Of a stretch of 17,779 nucleotides of DNA, positions 6,334 to 12,920 are shown in pieces. The notes below the pieces were generated by a model. It did not search any database and was not told where the DNA came from. It worked only from the letters and a program-made list of their open reading frames with translations. Source of the DNA: Rickettsia typhi (GTDB taxonomy: Bacteria; Pseudomonadota; Alphaproteobacteria; Rickettsiales; UBA1997); NCBI GenBank assembly GCA_945902255.1, contig CAMDMO010000019.1:1-17779 (forward strand), written 5' to 3'. Each line of letters opens with the position of its first letter. Position 1 is the first letter of the stretch. The translations under genes were made by a program, and so were the position numbers.

Positions 6334-6770
6334 TAACGCACTGGCACATGCACATATTTAGGGTCAGCAACGCCAAACTCACTCTCCAATAAATAGCATT
6401 CCAACATTTTTTCAGGTGGAATTTTTGGAATTTTAAAACTTTCTCCATTTTTTAACTTAACCACCGTATATTTTTCATTACTCTTGTTTTTTATCTTTTC
6501 ATTATAGGCGCTAATAATTCCCTGCCTAAGATCTTCTATCCTAGCAAATTTTACCAATAACTTAAAGCCATCTGCGCATTCTATTTCGGTATTATAGAGT
6601 TTTTCCTTCGGCAAAATTGATGAGCATGAAAATAAACATCCAGCTAAAAAAAATAAGAATAAACTTTTTTTTAGGGTTAAACTGAGGACCGATCTAAGTT
6701 TAAAAATATCGCCAATAAAACATATCTTGTGATTCAAGCGCTCACTTAACAATTTAATTATCACTAACAT
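6330..6770 (-). CDS. Putative lipoprotein, unrecognised
   Basis: 146 aa as read from the ATG at 6770, which lies 3 nt after the bamE stop, so the two are surely one transcript. A hydrophobic segment with a good lipobox, LFLFFLAGC, occurs at about residues 38-46, preceded by an unusually long 36-residue polar N-terminus. No ATG, GTG or TTG codon lies close before the hydrophobic stretch (in-frame candidates are residues 1, 3, 7 and 12), so the start is uncertain; a rarer start codon is possible. The mature part (about 100 aa) is soluble-looking and has Cys residues in ECADGFKLLVKFA and LECYLLESEFG. No domain is recognised. Being next to bamE suggests an outer-membrane or periplasmic envelope role, by inference only. 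It converges on lpxC with a 3-nt overlap of stop codons. Confidence 0.68.
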   Translation of the reverse strand: MLVIIKLLSERLNHKICFIGDIFKLRSVLSLTLKKSLFLFFLAGCLFSCSSILPKEKLYNTEIECADGFKLLVKFARIEDLRQGIISAYNEKIKNKSNEKYTVVKLKNGESFKIPKIPPEKMLECYLLESEFGVADPKYVHVPVRY

Positions 6771-6773
6771 AAA

Positions 6774-7208
6774 TTATTGTGGTTTAATTTGCCCAACATT
6801 ACTAAAAATATCTTTAAAAAAACCAGCCTTATGACCTTCCACCGCCGTATAATTAGAAACAAATACTAATTTGTGATCTCCGTCTGCAAGATTAAATGAC
6901 TGTAATTTTTTGATAATATTTTTGTTATCAAATCTAACAACTACAAGATTTCTTACTATTACATCAGGCTTAAAGAATAAAACTTTTTTTACATCTTCAG
7001 AATAATAAATCCAAGCCTCGTCATCATCAAGATCAGAAACTAGAGTTGGAGAGCCCATAACGCTTAATACTTTATCTTTGGCCACCACACCTTCTTGCAA
7101 CAGATCTTGATCTGATAATAAGTCAAAAGCATAGCCATGCTTTTCAACCCTTGATATGCAAGAGCTAAGGCTAGATATTAACAATAAACTTAAGATTAAT
7201 TTTTTCAT
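6774..7208 (-). CDS. bamE: Outer-membrane assembly lipoprotein BamE (SmpA/OmlA)
   Basis: 144-aa lipoprotein of the beta-barrel assembly machinery, which helps BamA insert outer-membrane proteins. The signal is MKKLILSLLLISSLSSC with the modified cysteine at position 17. The mature domain shows the SmpA/OmlA pattern: RVEKHGYAFD, a DLLQEGVVAKDKVLSVMGSP segment, then DDDEAWIYYSEDV and a strand run FFKPDVIVRNLVVVRFD. This is the usual alphaproteobacterial BamE form, which is longer than the enteric protein because of a C-terminal extension. In many alphaproteobacteria bamE lies near plsX-fabH; here it is divergent from rpmF-plsX-fabH, with a palindromic element in between, and no yceD/DUF177 gene is present. 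A second putative lipoprotein gene follows after 3 nt. Confidence 0.88.
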   Translation of the reverse strand: MKKLILSLLLISSLSSCISRVEKHGYAFDLLSDQDLLQEGVVAKDKVLSVMGSPTLVSDLDDDEAWIYYSEDVKKVLFFKPDVIVRNLVVVRFDNKNIIKKLQSFNLADGDHKLVFVSNYTAVEGHKAGFFKDIFSNVGQIKPQ

Positions 7209-7230
7209 TTTTTAAAAATAGACTAAGACA

Positions 7231-7258
7231 ATTTTAACATTGCTTTTATTTAAACCAA
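7231..7258 (-). promoter_or_regulatory. Candidate promoter of bamE
   Basis: On the minus strand, TTGGTT (7258-7253) and TAAAAT (7236-7231) are 16 nt apart, placing the transcript start about 17 nt before the bamE ATG. Both hexamers deviate from consensus, so this is only plausible. Together with the palindrome at 7345-7498 it accounts for part of the 349-nt bamE/rpmF spacer. No gene was found in that spacer. Confidence 0.35.
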
Positions 7259-7344
7259 ACTTTATCTTAAAAAAACTCTTTAATAGAAGACTGTAGCTAA
7301 ATTAAAACTTTTTGTAAATCTACTTTATCTTCAAACACTTAATA

Positions 7345-7498
7345 CCAAGTTGCAATCTAAACATGAGAAATAACTGCAAAATTTTGGTAAAAATTTGCTC
7401 GTCAAATGACACTGTACTACTTGGTACAGCTTACATTTTTCGTCGCAATTTTTCCTCAAAATTTCTTTGTTATTTCTCATGTTTAGATTGCAACTTGG
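7345..7498. repeat. 154-bp palindromic (foldback) element upstream of rpmF
   Basis: Positions 7345-7374 and 7469-7498 are perfect 30-bp reverse complements. The intervening 94 nt also pair imperfectly all the way to a central CTGTAC/GTACAG hairpin (7412-7417 and 7424-7429, loop of 6 nt), so the whole element folds back on itself. A TA dinucleotide flanks the left end (7343-7344) and another lies two bases past the right end (7501-7502), which may hint at a target duplication. The size class resembles Rickettsia palindromic elements and MITEs, but no match to a named family is claimed. It shares no obvious sequence with the other two repeat families in the window. Confidence 0.9.
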
Positions 7499-7544
7499 CA
7501 TAAGAAGAAAATCAAGCAACATTTAATATTATATCAACCTTTGT

Positions 7545-7548
7545 GAGG
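7545..7548 (+). promoter_or_regulatory. Ribosome binding site of rpmF
   Basis: GAGG lies 9 nt before the ATG at 7558. It is worth noting because most starts in this window lack a recognisable Shine-Dalgarno sequence. A -10-like TATTAT (7527-7532) precedes it, but no good -35 sits at the right distance unless the promoter extends into the palindromic element. Confidence 0.5.
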
Positions 7549-7557
7549 CATTAAAAC

Positions 7558-7764
7558 ATGGCAGTTCCTAAAAAGAAAAAATCAAGCTCAAGAAGTGGCA
7601 TGAGAAGAGGTAGTAATGGCTCTTTTGACGCTAATTTTCCAAATGTTATAGTTGATAAAACTACTGGAGAATTCAAGCTTCCTCACCATATTTCAGTTGA
7701 TGGTTATTATAACGGGAAAAAGGTAGTTGCTGATAAAAAGAAAAAAGCCACTAAAGAAGAATAG
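7558..7764 (+). CDS. rpmF: 50S ribosomal protein L32
   Basis: 68-aa basic protein of the large ribosomal subunit. It begins MAVPKKKKSSSRSGMRRG, the hallmark L32 N-terminus, and continues with a central segment around IVDKTTGEFKLPHHISVDGYYNGKKV and a Lys-rich tail. It lacks the Cys zinc ribbon seen in some L32 proteins, as is usual in alphaproteobacteria. It is the first gene of rpmF-plsX-fabH, a widely conserved cluster that links ribosome synthesis to membrane lipid synthesis. plsX starts 13 nt after its stop. The yceD/DUF177 gene that often precedes rpmF in other bacteria is missing, and the palindromic element occupies that position. Confidence 0.96.
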   Translation: MAVPKKKKSSSRSGMRRGSNGSFDANFPNVIVDKTTGEFKLPHHISVDGYYNGKKVVADKKKKATKEE

Positions 7765-7777
7765 ATAAAATAGCCAA

Positions 7778-8851
7778 GTGACTAAAAAATTCACAGTAGC
7801 ACTAGATTGCATGGGGGGTGATAGAGCCCCTCAAATAGTTATTGAAGGAGCTGATCTTGTTGCGTCGCTAAATTCAGAAATTCATTTTCTGTTATTTGGA
7901 GATTCAGCAAAAATTAACCCTATAATACAAAACTGCCGCAACCTAAAAGCACGCTATAGCCTTATTCACACAGATGAATTCGTTTCAGCAGATGAAAAAC
8001 CTTCCGTTGCACTTAGAAAAGGCACGAAATCAAGCATGCGCCTTGCAATTAACGCGGTAAAAGATGGAGAAGCTGATGTTGCAGTTTCTGCCGGCAATAC
8101 TGGTGCTTTAATGGCAATTGCCAAAATAGTTTTACGCCCCCTACCCTCAATTGACCGCCCAGCAATTGTTACAACAATTCCAAATCAAAAAAAGAAAGGA
8201 ACCGTATTGCTTGATATGGGCGCCAATGTTGAATGCGGTCCAGATATTTTATTTCAATTTGCAATCATGGGTCATGCCTTTGCCCGCACTGTTTTAAAAA
8301 TTGAAAATCCTTCAATTGGAATTCTAAATATCGGATCAGAAGATCTTAAAGGCCATGAATATGTTAGAACCGCAGCAGCCATGATTAAAGAAAGTGATCT
8401 TAAAGATTGTTTTTATGGCTATGTAGAAGGAGATGATATCACCAAAGGAACGGTTGATGTTGTTGTTACTGACGGCTTTTCTGGCAATATAACCCTAAAA
8501 GCAATCGAAGGAACTGTTAAATTAATTTCTGGCGTAATTAAAGAAGGTTTTTCTAGCACTTTTTGGTCAAAACTTGGTTATGTTTTTGCTAGATCATCAA
8601 TTACTAAAGCCACTAAAACTATGGATCCACGAATGCATAATGGTGCAATGTTAGTTGGTTTAAATGGCGTTGTAGTAAAAAGCCATGGCAGCACAGATTC
8701 AATCGGTTTTTCAAACGCAATTAAGGTTGCAATATCTCTAGTTGAAAATAAAATTAACGAACAAATTACAAGCGAGTTACAATCATCAGCTTCAATCATT
8801 AGCAATCTTCATCAAGCAGAAGAAGAGGCGATCGCAAAAGGATCTCTATGA
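7778..8851 (+). CDS. plsX: Phosphate acyltransferase PlsX
   Basis: 357-aa peripheral membrane enzyme that converts acyl-ACP plus phosphate to acyl-phosphate, feeding PlsY in phosphatidic acid synthesis. The family blocks are clear: VALDCMGGDRAP at the N-terminus, DEKPSVALRKGTKSSM, VSAGNTGALMAIA, RPAIVTTIPN, LLDMGANVEC, IGILNIGSEDLKG and VVTDGFSGNITLKAIEG, then HGSTDSIGFSNAI near the C-terminus. The start is GTG at 7778. The only early ATG lies inside the conserved DCMGGD motif, so it is excluded. The stop overlaps the fabH ATG by 4 nt (ATGA). Confidence 0.96.
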   Translation: MTKKFTVALDCMGGDRAPQIVIEGADLVASLNSEIHFLLFGDSAKINPIIQNCRNLKARYSLIHTDEFVSADEKPSVALRKGTKSSMRLAINAVKDGEADVAVSAGNTGALMAIAKIVLRPLPSIDRPAIVTTIPNQKKKGTVLLDMGANVECGPDILFQFAIMGHAFARTVLKIENPSIGILNIGSEDLKGHEYVRTAAAMIKESDLKDCFYGYVEGDDITKGTVDVVVTDGFSGNITLKAIEGTVKLISGVIKEGFSSTFWSKLGYVFARSSITKATKTMDPRMHNGAMLVGLNGVVVKSHGSTDSIGFSNAIKVAISLVENKINEQITSELQSSASIISNLHQAEEEAIAKGSL

Positions 8852-9810
8852 CTATTAGCAGTAAAATTATTTCCACCGGATCTTACCTTCCGGAAAAGTT
8901 TCTTACCAATGCTGATTTAATCAAAACCGTCGACACTTCCGATGAATGGATAGTTGAGCGCACTGGAATTAAAAAAAGACATATCGCCGCTGAAAATGAA
9001 TTAACTTCCGACATAGCAACTAAGGCAGCTCTGCAAGCAATTGAAAATGCTGGATTAGTTCCTAGTGAAATTGAAATGATAATTTTAGCCACCACAACCC
9101 CTGATCTAACATTTCCAGCCACCGCTACAACAGTTCAAGCAAAATTAAACGCTAAAAATGCTTTCGCATTCGATATTCAAGCAGTCTGTTCTGGCTTTGT
9201 TTATGCAGTTTCAGTTGCTGATAATTTTATTAAATCTGGCCAAGTAAAAAATGCTCTAGTAATCGGAGCTGACATTTTATCTCGCATTGTTGACTGGAAA
9301 GATCGCAACACCTGCGTGCTTTTTGGAGATGGAGCGGGAGCAATTATATTACAAGCGACTGAAGAAAAAAATAGTGGCATCATTTCATCAAGCCTTCATT
9401 CTGATGGCTCACTAAATGATATCTTGAAAACCAGTGGTGGCGCTTCTTCAAACCAAAAATCTGGCTTTATTGAAATGTCTGGAAAGGAAGTTTTTAAGCA
9501 CGCCGTAGATAAAATGACAAAATCAGTTTTAACATCTCTTGCTAAAGCTAATTTGAAAGTAAGCGATATTGATTTTCTAGTTCCACACCAAGCTAACGCA
9601 AGAATCTTAACCGCAGTTTCTGAGCGCCTTGGAATATCTATGGAAAAAGTTATAATCACAGTTCAAGACCACGCCAACACATCCGCTGCCTCAATTCCAT
9701 TAGCTTTAAACCAAGCCAATTCACAAAATAAAATAAAAAAAGGTGATTTAATAATTCTTGAAGCCCTTGGTGGCGGACTTACATGGGGATCGATCGTTCT
9801 TAGATGGTAG
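8848..9810 (+). CDS. fabH: Beta-ketoacyl-ACP synthase III
   Basis: 320-aa cytosolic thiolase-fold enzyme that condenses acetyl-CoA with malonyl-ACP to start type II fatty acid synthesis. The catalytic triad is present: C114 in QAVCSGF, H247 in VPHQANARI and N277 in HANTSAAS. The usual tyrosine/phenylalanine-glycine before this Asn is replaced here by His-Ala, a minor deviation. DTSDEWIVERTGI and EALGGGLTWGSIVLRW mark the conserved ends. An AAGGA site lies 5 nt before the ATG, so initiation need not rely only on coupling to plsX, with which it overlaps by 4 nt. It is the last gene of the operon; the repeat composite beginning at 9844 follows and may end transcription. Confidence 0.97.
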   Translation: MTISSKIISTGSYLPEKFLTNADLIKTVDTSDEWIVERTGIKKRHIAAENELTSDIATKAALQAIENAGLVPSEIEMIILATTTPDLTFPATATTVQAKLNAKNAFAFDIQAVCSGFVYAVSVADNFIKSGQVKNALVIGADILSRIVDWKDRNTCVLFGDGAGAIILQATEEKNSGIISSSLHSDGSLNDILKTSGGASSNQKSGFIEMSGKEVFKHAVDKMTKSVLTSLAKANLKVSDIDFLVPHQANARILTAVSERLGISMEKVIITVQDHANTSAASIPLALNQANSQNKIKKGDLIILEALGGGLTWGSIVLRW

Positions 9811-9843
9811 AAGGGTTAATTTTTCATAAAATAATATAGCGTC

Positions 9844-10165
9844 TGAAATTCTGCACTTAAAGAACATCCTTCGACAAGCTTAGTATGCTATAGGGCTTGT
9901 GCATGAAAAAAACCAAAACACTCGTCATCCTTGAATCCGTAGGATTCGAGGATCCCATGAGCCTGAACTCCTAAAAAAATAAACTCACAAGATCCTCGAC
10001 GCTTCGCATCAAGGATGACGAGTGTTTTTGTTTTTTAATAAGTTTTCATGCGTAGGCCTTGGGATGACTCCGAGCTTTGCCTCATCTAGGCCTCCGATCA
10101 TCCTGAGCTTGTCGAAGGATGATTCTTTAAGCGCGGATTTTGTGGGGCTCTCGACTAGAATTTCA
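9844..10165. repeat. Composite of nested inverted repeats
   Basis: This fills the 375-nt spacer between the convergent fabH and glycosyltransferase genes. Outer layer: TGAAATTCT (9844-9852) and CTTAAAGAA plus CATCCTTCGACAAGCT (9856-9880) reappear inverted at 10105-10134 and 10157-10165, with about 26 extra nt in the right copy. Middle layer: GCATGAAAA (9901-9909) pairs with 10043-10051. Inner layer: see 9915-10028. A separate hairpin with AGGCCT ends lies around 10053-10093. The family members at 9868 and 3596 are identical over 19 nt. No gene was seen here; an open frame at 10022-10252 is a by-product of the repeats and runs into the glycosyltransferase. Confidence 0.78.
9915..10028. repeat. 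Inner inverted repeat with hairpin core, possible terminator
   Basis: Positions 9915-9934 pair perfectly over 20 bp with 10009-10028 (ACTCGTCATCCTTGA core), and 9946-9954 pair over 9 bp with 9991-9999 (TCGAGGATC). Between these blocks each arm has its own small hairpin with a different sequence: GAATCC/GGATTC on the left, GACGC/GCATC with one mismatch on the right. The right arm runs into a T-rich stretch (10024-10036), so it may also terminate transcription from fabH. Confidence 0.75.
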
Positions 10166-10185
10166 AACACTCTGCACAGCAATAA

Positions 10186-11268
10186 TCACCCATTACGAAC
10201 AACATCTGCCAATATTTTATTTAACTTCTTAGCCACCATCTCAGACGAATAATTATCCATAAATTTCTGATAAGCATTCGCCGCAAGTTCTTTTGCAAAA
10301 TCTTGATTATTATTTAATTTCTCTATCGCATTTGCTAATAATTCTGGCATTTTTTCTTCATCATCTTTTGAAACTTTTAAGCCATTAATTCCTTCATCAA
10401 TAATTTCATCTGGACCCCATGAATTACTGGTAATAATTGGAGTTGAATAAAGCATTCCTTCAAGCAAAACAATTCCGAAGGTTTCTTGTTGTGACGGCAA
10501 AATAAAAATATCAATTGATTCAAAAAATTTTCTTTTATCATCAACCCATCCCAAAATTTTAAAATTATTTTCTAAACCAAGGTCTTTTGCTAATTGATTA
10601 AGGGATGATTCCATTGGCCCTACGCCACCCAAAACATATTCGCACTCTAAGCCACGATTACGCAAAATAACCATAGCATGTAAAATTTTATCAAAAAATT
10701 TCTCAGAATAAATTCTTCCTAAAGCCCCTATTCTAACAGTTTTACGAAATGGTTGTTTAACTAATTGAGTAAAGTTTTGTGGAATTCCCATCATATTTGG
10801 AATTACCAAAGCACGCTCTGGAGCCTTTCCCGCCTTTACCAATTGCTGGCTAAAATAAGAATTAACCGTCAAAACATAATCAGCTTTAAGAAATTTAGTT
10901 GGATTTATTCCATGGTCAATTGCCACAATTGGAGTTTTTTTACCCAGTAAAAATCTTGCTGCTCGCGCAAAAAACATCGCTCTGCCAGAGTGACAGATTA
11001 TAACATCAGCCTTAAAGGTAAAAAAAAGTAATGCTAAGCGAAAAATTGCAAAAATATCACCTTGACCAAAAGCTGAAAGCTCAAGAGATTTTGAACCAGC
11101 TCTTTTTAATTCTTCAGAATAAATCATGCCTTTTTTTGCAACCGACACCACCTCATTTCCTGCGGCAGTTAAATGTTTGGCGTAATCAATAAAACATCTT
11201 TCAACCCCAAGAACCTTATTTTCATGGGCTGATTTTTTATAGTTGAATAGAATATTAATTATTTTCAT
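10186..11268 (-). CDS. GT4-family glycosyltransferase
   Basis: 360-aa GT-B fold glycosyltransferase of family 4. The N-terminal half starts MKIINILFN and has the acceptor-side segments GVERCFIDYAKHLTAAGNEV and VIICHSGRAMFFARAA. The C-terminal nucleotide-sugar domain shows RIGALGRIYSEKFFDKIL, YVLGGVGPMESSLNQLAKDL and the EX7E-type region in ILPSQQETFGIVLLEGMLYS. No signal peptide or clear membrane helix is seen, so it probably acts at the cytosolic face on LPS core, O-chain or another glycan. Donor and acceptor cannot be read from sequence. Its ATG overlaps the stop of the M23 peptidase gene by 4 nt, so the two are co-translated. The 3' end lies 20 nt from a repeat composite. Confidence 0.85.
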   Translation of the reverse strand: MKIINILFNYKKSAHENKVLGVERCFIDYAKHLTAAGNEVVSVAKKGMIYSEELKRAGSKSLELSAFGQGDIFAIFRLALLFFTFKADVIICHSGRAMFFARAARFLLGKKTPIVAIDHGINPTKFLKADYVLTVNSYFSQQLVKAGKAPERALVIPNMMGIPQNFTQLVKQPFRKTVRIGALGRIYSEKFFDKILHAMVILRNRGLECEYVLGGVGPMESSLNQLAKDLGLENNFKILGWVDDKRKFFESIDIFILPSQQETFGIVLLEGMLYSTPIITSNSWGPDEIIDEGINGLKVSKDDEEKMPELLANAIEKLNNNQDFAKELAANAYQKFMDNYSSEMVAKKLNKILADVVRNG

Positions 11269-12620
11269 TTAGATTTTATCTGATTGGGAACATTTTTACG
11301 ATATTTATCGATTTCATTCTTTGAAGCTTCAAATTTCGCCAACTCTTTGCCAGCAAGTTTAAGTCCAGAAGTAGCTTTAACTTTCGCGGGATTGATCGCT
11401 CCACCCTTATAAACCACCTCAAAGTGCAAGTGAGGACCTGTTGAACGACCAGTTGATCCAACATAAGCCACTACATCACCTTGTTTTACTTTTGAGCCAA
11501 CTCTAAGCTTCTTAACAAATCTGCTGGCATGACCATAAGCTGTTGAATAATCAGCATTATGCCTGATTTGAACAAAATTTCCATATCCACCTTTAACGCC
11601 ATAATAAGAAATAACTCCACTACCCGCCGCAAAAATTGGAGTTCCTGATGGTGCAGCAAAATCAATACCTTTGTGCAATTTAGAATAACCTAGCACCGGA
11701 TGTTTTCTAAATCCAAAACCAGAAGAAACTCTAGCGCCGTTAATTGGAGTTCTAAGCAATGATTTACGCACGCTATTACCCTTTGCGTCAAAATATTCAA
11801 CTTTACCACTAACTTTATGCATATATATTTCTATAGCCCTACCCTGCAAAATCAGTGAAGAAAACATCACATTGCCATCTTTTATTTTTTTGCCATCTTC
11901 GGTATAAAAACTTTCAACTAACATCTCAAACTTATCGCCACTTCTGATATCTCTTTGAAAATCAACATCATAGCTGTAAAGACCAATCATATTCATCATT
12001 GAAGTCGGAGAAATTCCAGCATCAACCCCATCAACAAATAAGCCGTTTTTGATTACTCCATAATATTTTGAAACATAGCGCACCATGTTGATCTTGATTT
12101 CTCTAGCGTCATATTCGCCGTTGCTTTTTCGAGAAACTACAATTTCTTGCTCAGGAGAAGAGGATATTGTGATATTATTGATTAGAACCTTGCGACCAAT
12201 ATTAGAATTTTGAGCTTCGTCAGAGTTATATCCTACTCTTATGCGGTATTTTATCGATATTTTATCCCCAACAACAATTGATTTTGGATCAAAAACCTTC
12301 TTTGTGGCATTTAAAATGGCAAAAATATCTTGTTCATCCGCACCAATGCTAAAAAGAATTTTAAGCATAGTATCACCAGCCTTAACCCTAGTTTCCAAAA
12401 CTTGATCTTCATCAACATCAAAATTAATGCCCTTTCCCGCAATATTGATTTTTATTGGAGTTGAGGAATTTTTCTTGGCAATATATTCATTATAGTCAGC
12501 AATTACGCTGCGTGAATATTCAAAACCGCTAAATAAAAAGAAGCTGGTAATTATAGAAATGGCAACTGGCTTAAATAAATTATGCTCAATTATTTTATCC
12601 AAAACAGATAAAAACCTCAT
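11265..12620 (-). CDS. M23 zinc metallo-endopeptidase with LysM/OapA-like domain
   Basis: 451 aa from the ATG at 12620; a TTG at 12659 would add 13 residues, and the choice is uncertain. One N-terminal membrane helix (around FKPVAISIITSFFLFSGF) anchors a periplasmic protein. A LysM/OapA-like glycan-binding segment follows (VKAGDTMLKILFSIGADEQD). The C-terminal peptidase M23 domain has H329 and D333 (HKGID), H377 (YGHAS) and H410/H412 (HLHFE), numbered from the TTG start. All the zinc and catalytic residues are present, so it should be an active peptidoglycan cross-link hydrolase of the MepM type rather than a catalytically dead NlpD/EnvC-like activator. The likely role is wall growth or separation. 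The gene leads a two-gene unit with the GT4 glycosyltransferase and diverges from carD. Confidence 0.9.
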   Translation of the reverse strand: MRFLSVLDKIIEHNLFKPVAISIITSFFLFSGFEYSRSVIADYNEYIAKKNSSTPIKINIAGKGINFDVDEDQVLETRVKAGDTMLKILFSIGADEQDIFAILNATKKVFDPKSIVVGDKISIKYRIRVGYNSDEAQNSNIGRKVLINNITISSSPEQEIVVSRKSNGEYDAREIKINMVRYVSKYYGVIKNGLFVDGVDAGISPTSMMNMIGLYSYDVDFQRDIRSGDKFEMLVESFYTEDGKKIKDGNVMFSSLILQGRAIEIYMHKVSGKVEYFDAKGNSVRKSLLRTPINGARVSSGFGFRKHPVLGYSKLHKGIDFAAPSGTPIFAAGSGVISYYGVKGGYGNFVQIRHNADYSTAYGHASRFVKKLRVGSKVKQGDVVAYVGSTGRSTGPHLHFEVVYKGGAINPAKVKATSGLKLAGKELAKFEASKNEIDKYRKNVPNQIKSK

Positions 12621-12798
12621 TTTATCTAATGTTTTGCACCAATTTAAGAGTTTTTTCAAGGATTTTGAGGAATTTTAAGAAGTTATCGCAAAATTAATTT
12701 TACGAACCAACACCTTAATTATTAAAAGTAAGTCGCCAATTTATAGTTCTCTTTTTTAAATAAGAATAATTTTTTTAAAGATATATTAAAAAAACTTC

Positions 12799-12826
12799 TT
12801 GCCTAAGGATAAAAAATGTGTATCAT
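12799..12826 (+). promoter_or_regulatory. Candidate promoter of carD-lolD
   Basis: TTGCCT (12799-12804) and TATCAT (12821-12826) are 16 nt apart, about 95 nt before the carD ATG. The 300-nt divergent region 12621-12920 (M23/carD) contains no other gene and no strong repeat. A long leader is implied if this promoter is used. Moderate match only. Confidence 0.35.
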
Positions 12827-12920
12827 ACGTCATCTCTTTAAAAAATCTGTCACCAAGATTTGATATCACATCTGATTAAAAATGGTTCAGAGTCGATGTT
12901 TAAACACAAACTAACAAATT

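Noticed and set aside
7331..7522. 63-codon open frame on the minus strand
   Set aside because: It lies almost wholly within the 154-bp palindrome, has low-complexity Cys/Leu/Asn content, no ribosome site and no recognisable domain. It is best explained as a by-product of the repeat.
10022..10252. 76-codon open frame on the plus strand
   Set aside because: It starts in the repeat composite and ends inside the glycosyltransferase gene on the other strand. The translation reflects repeat sequence.
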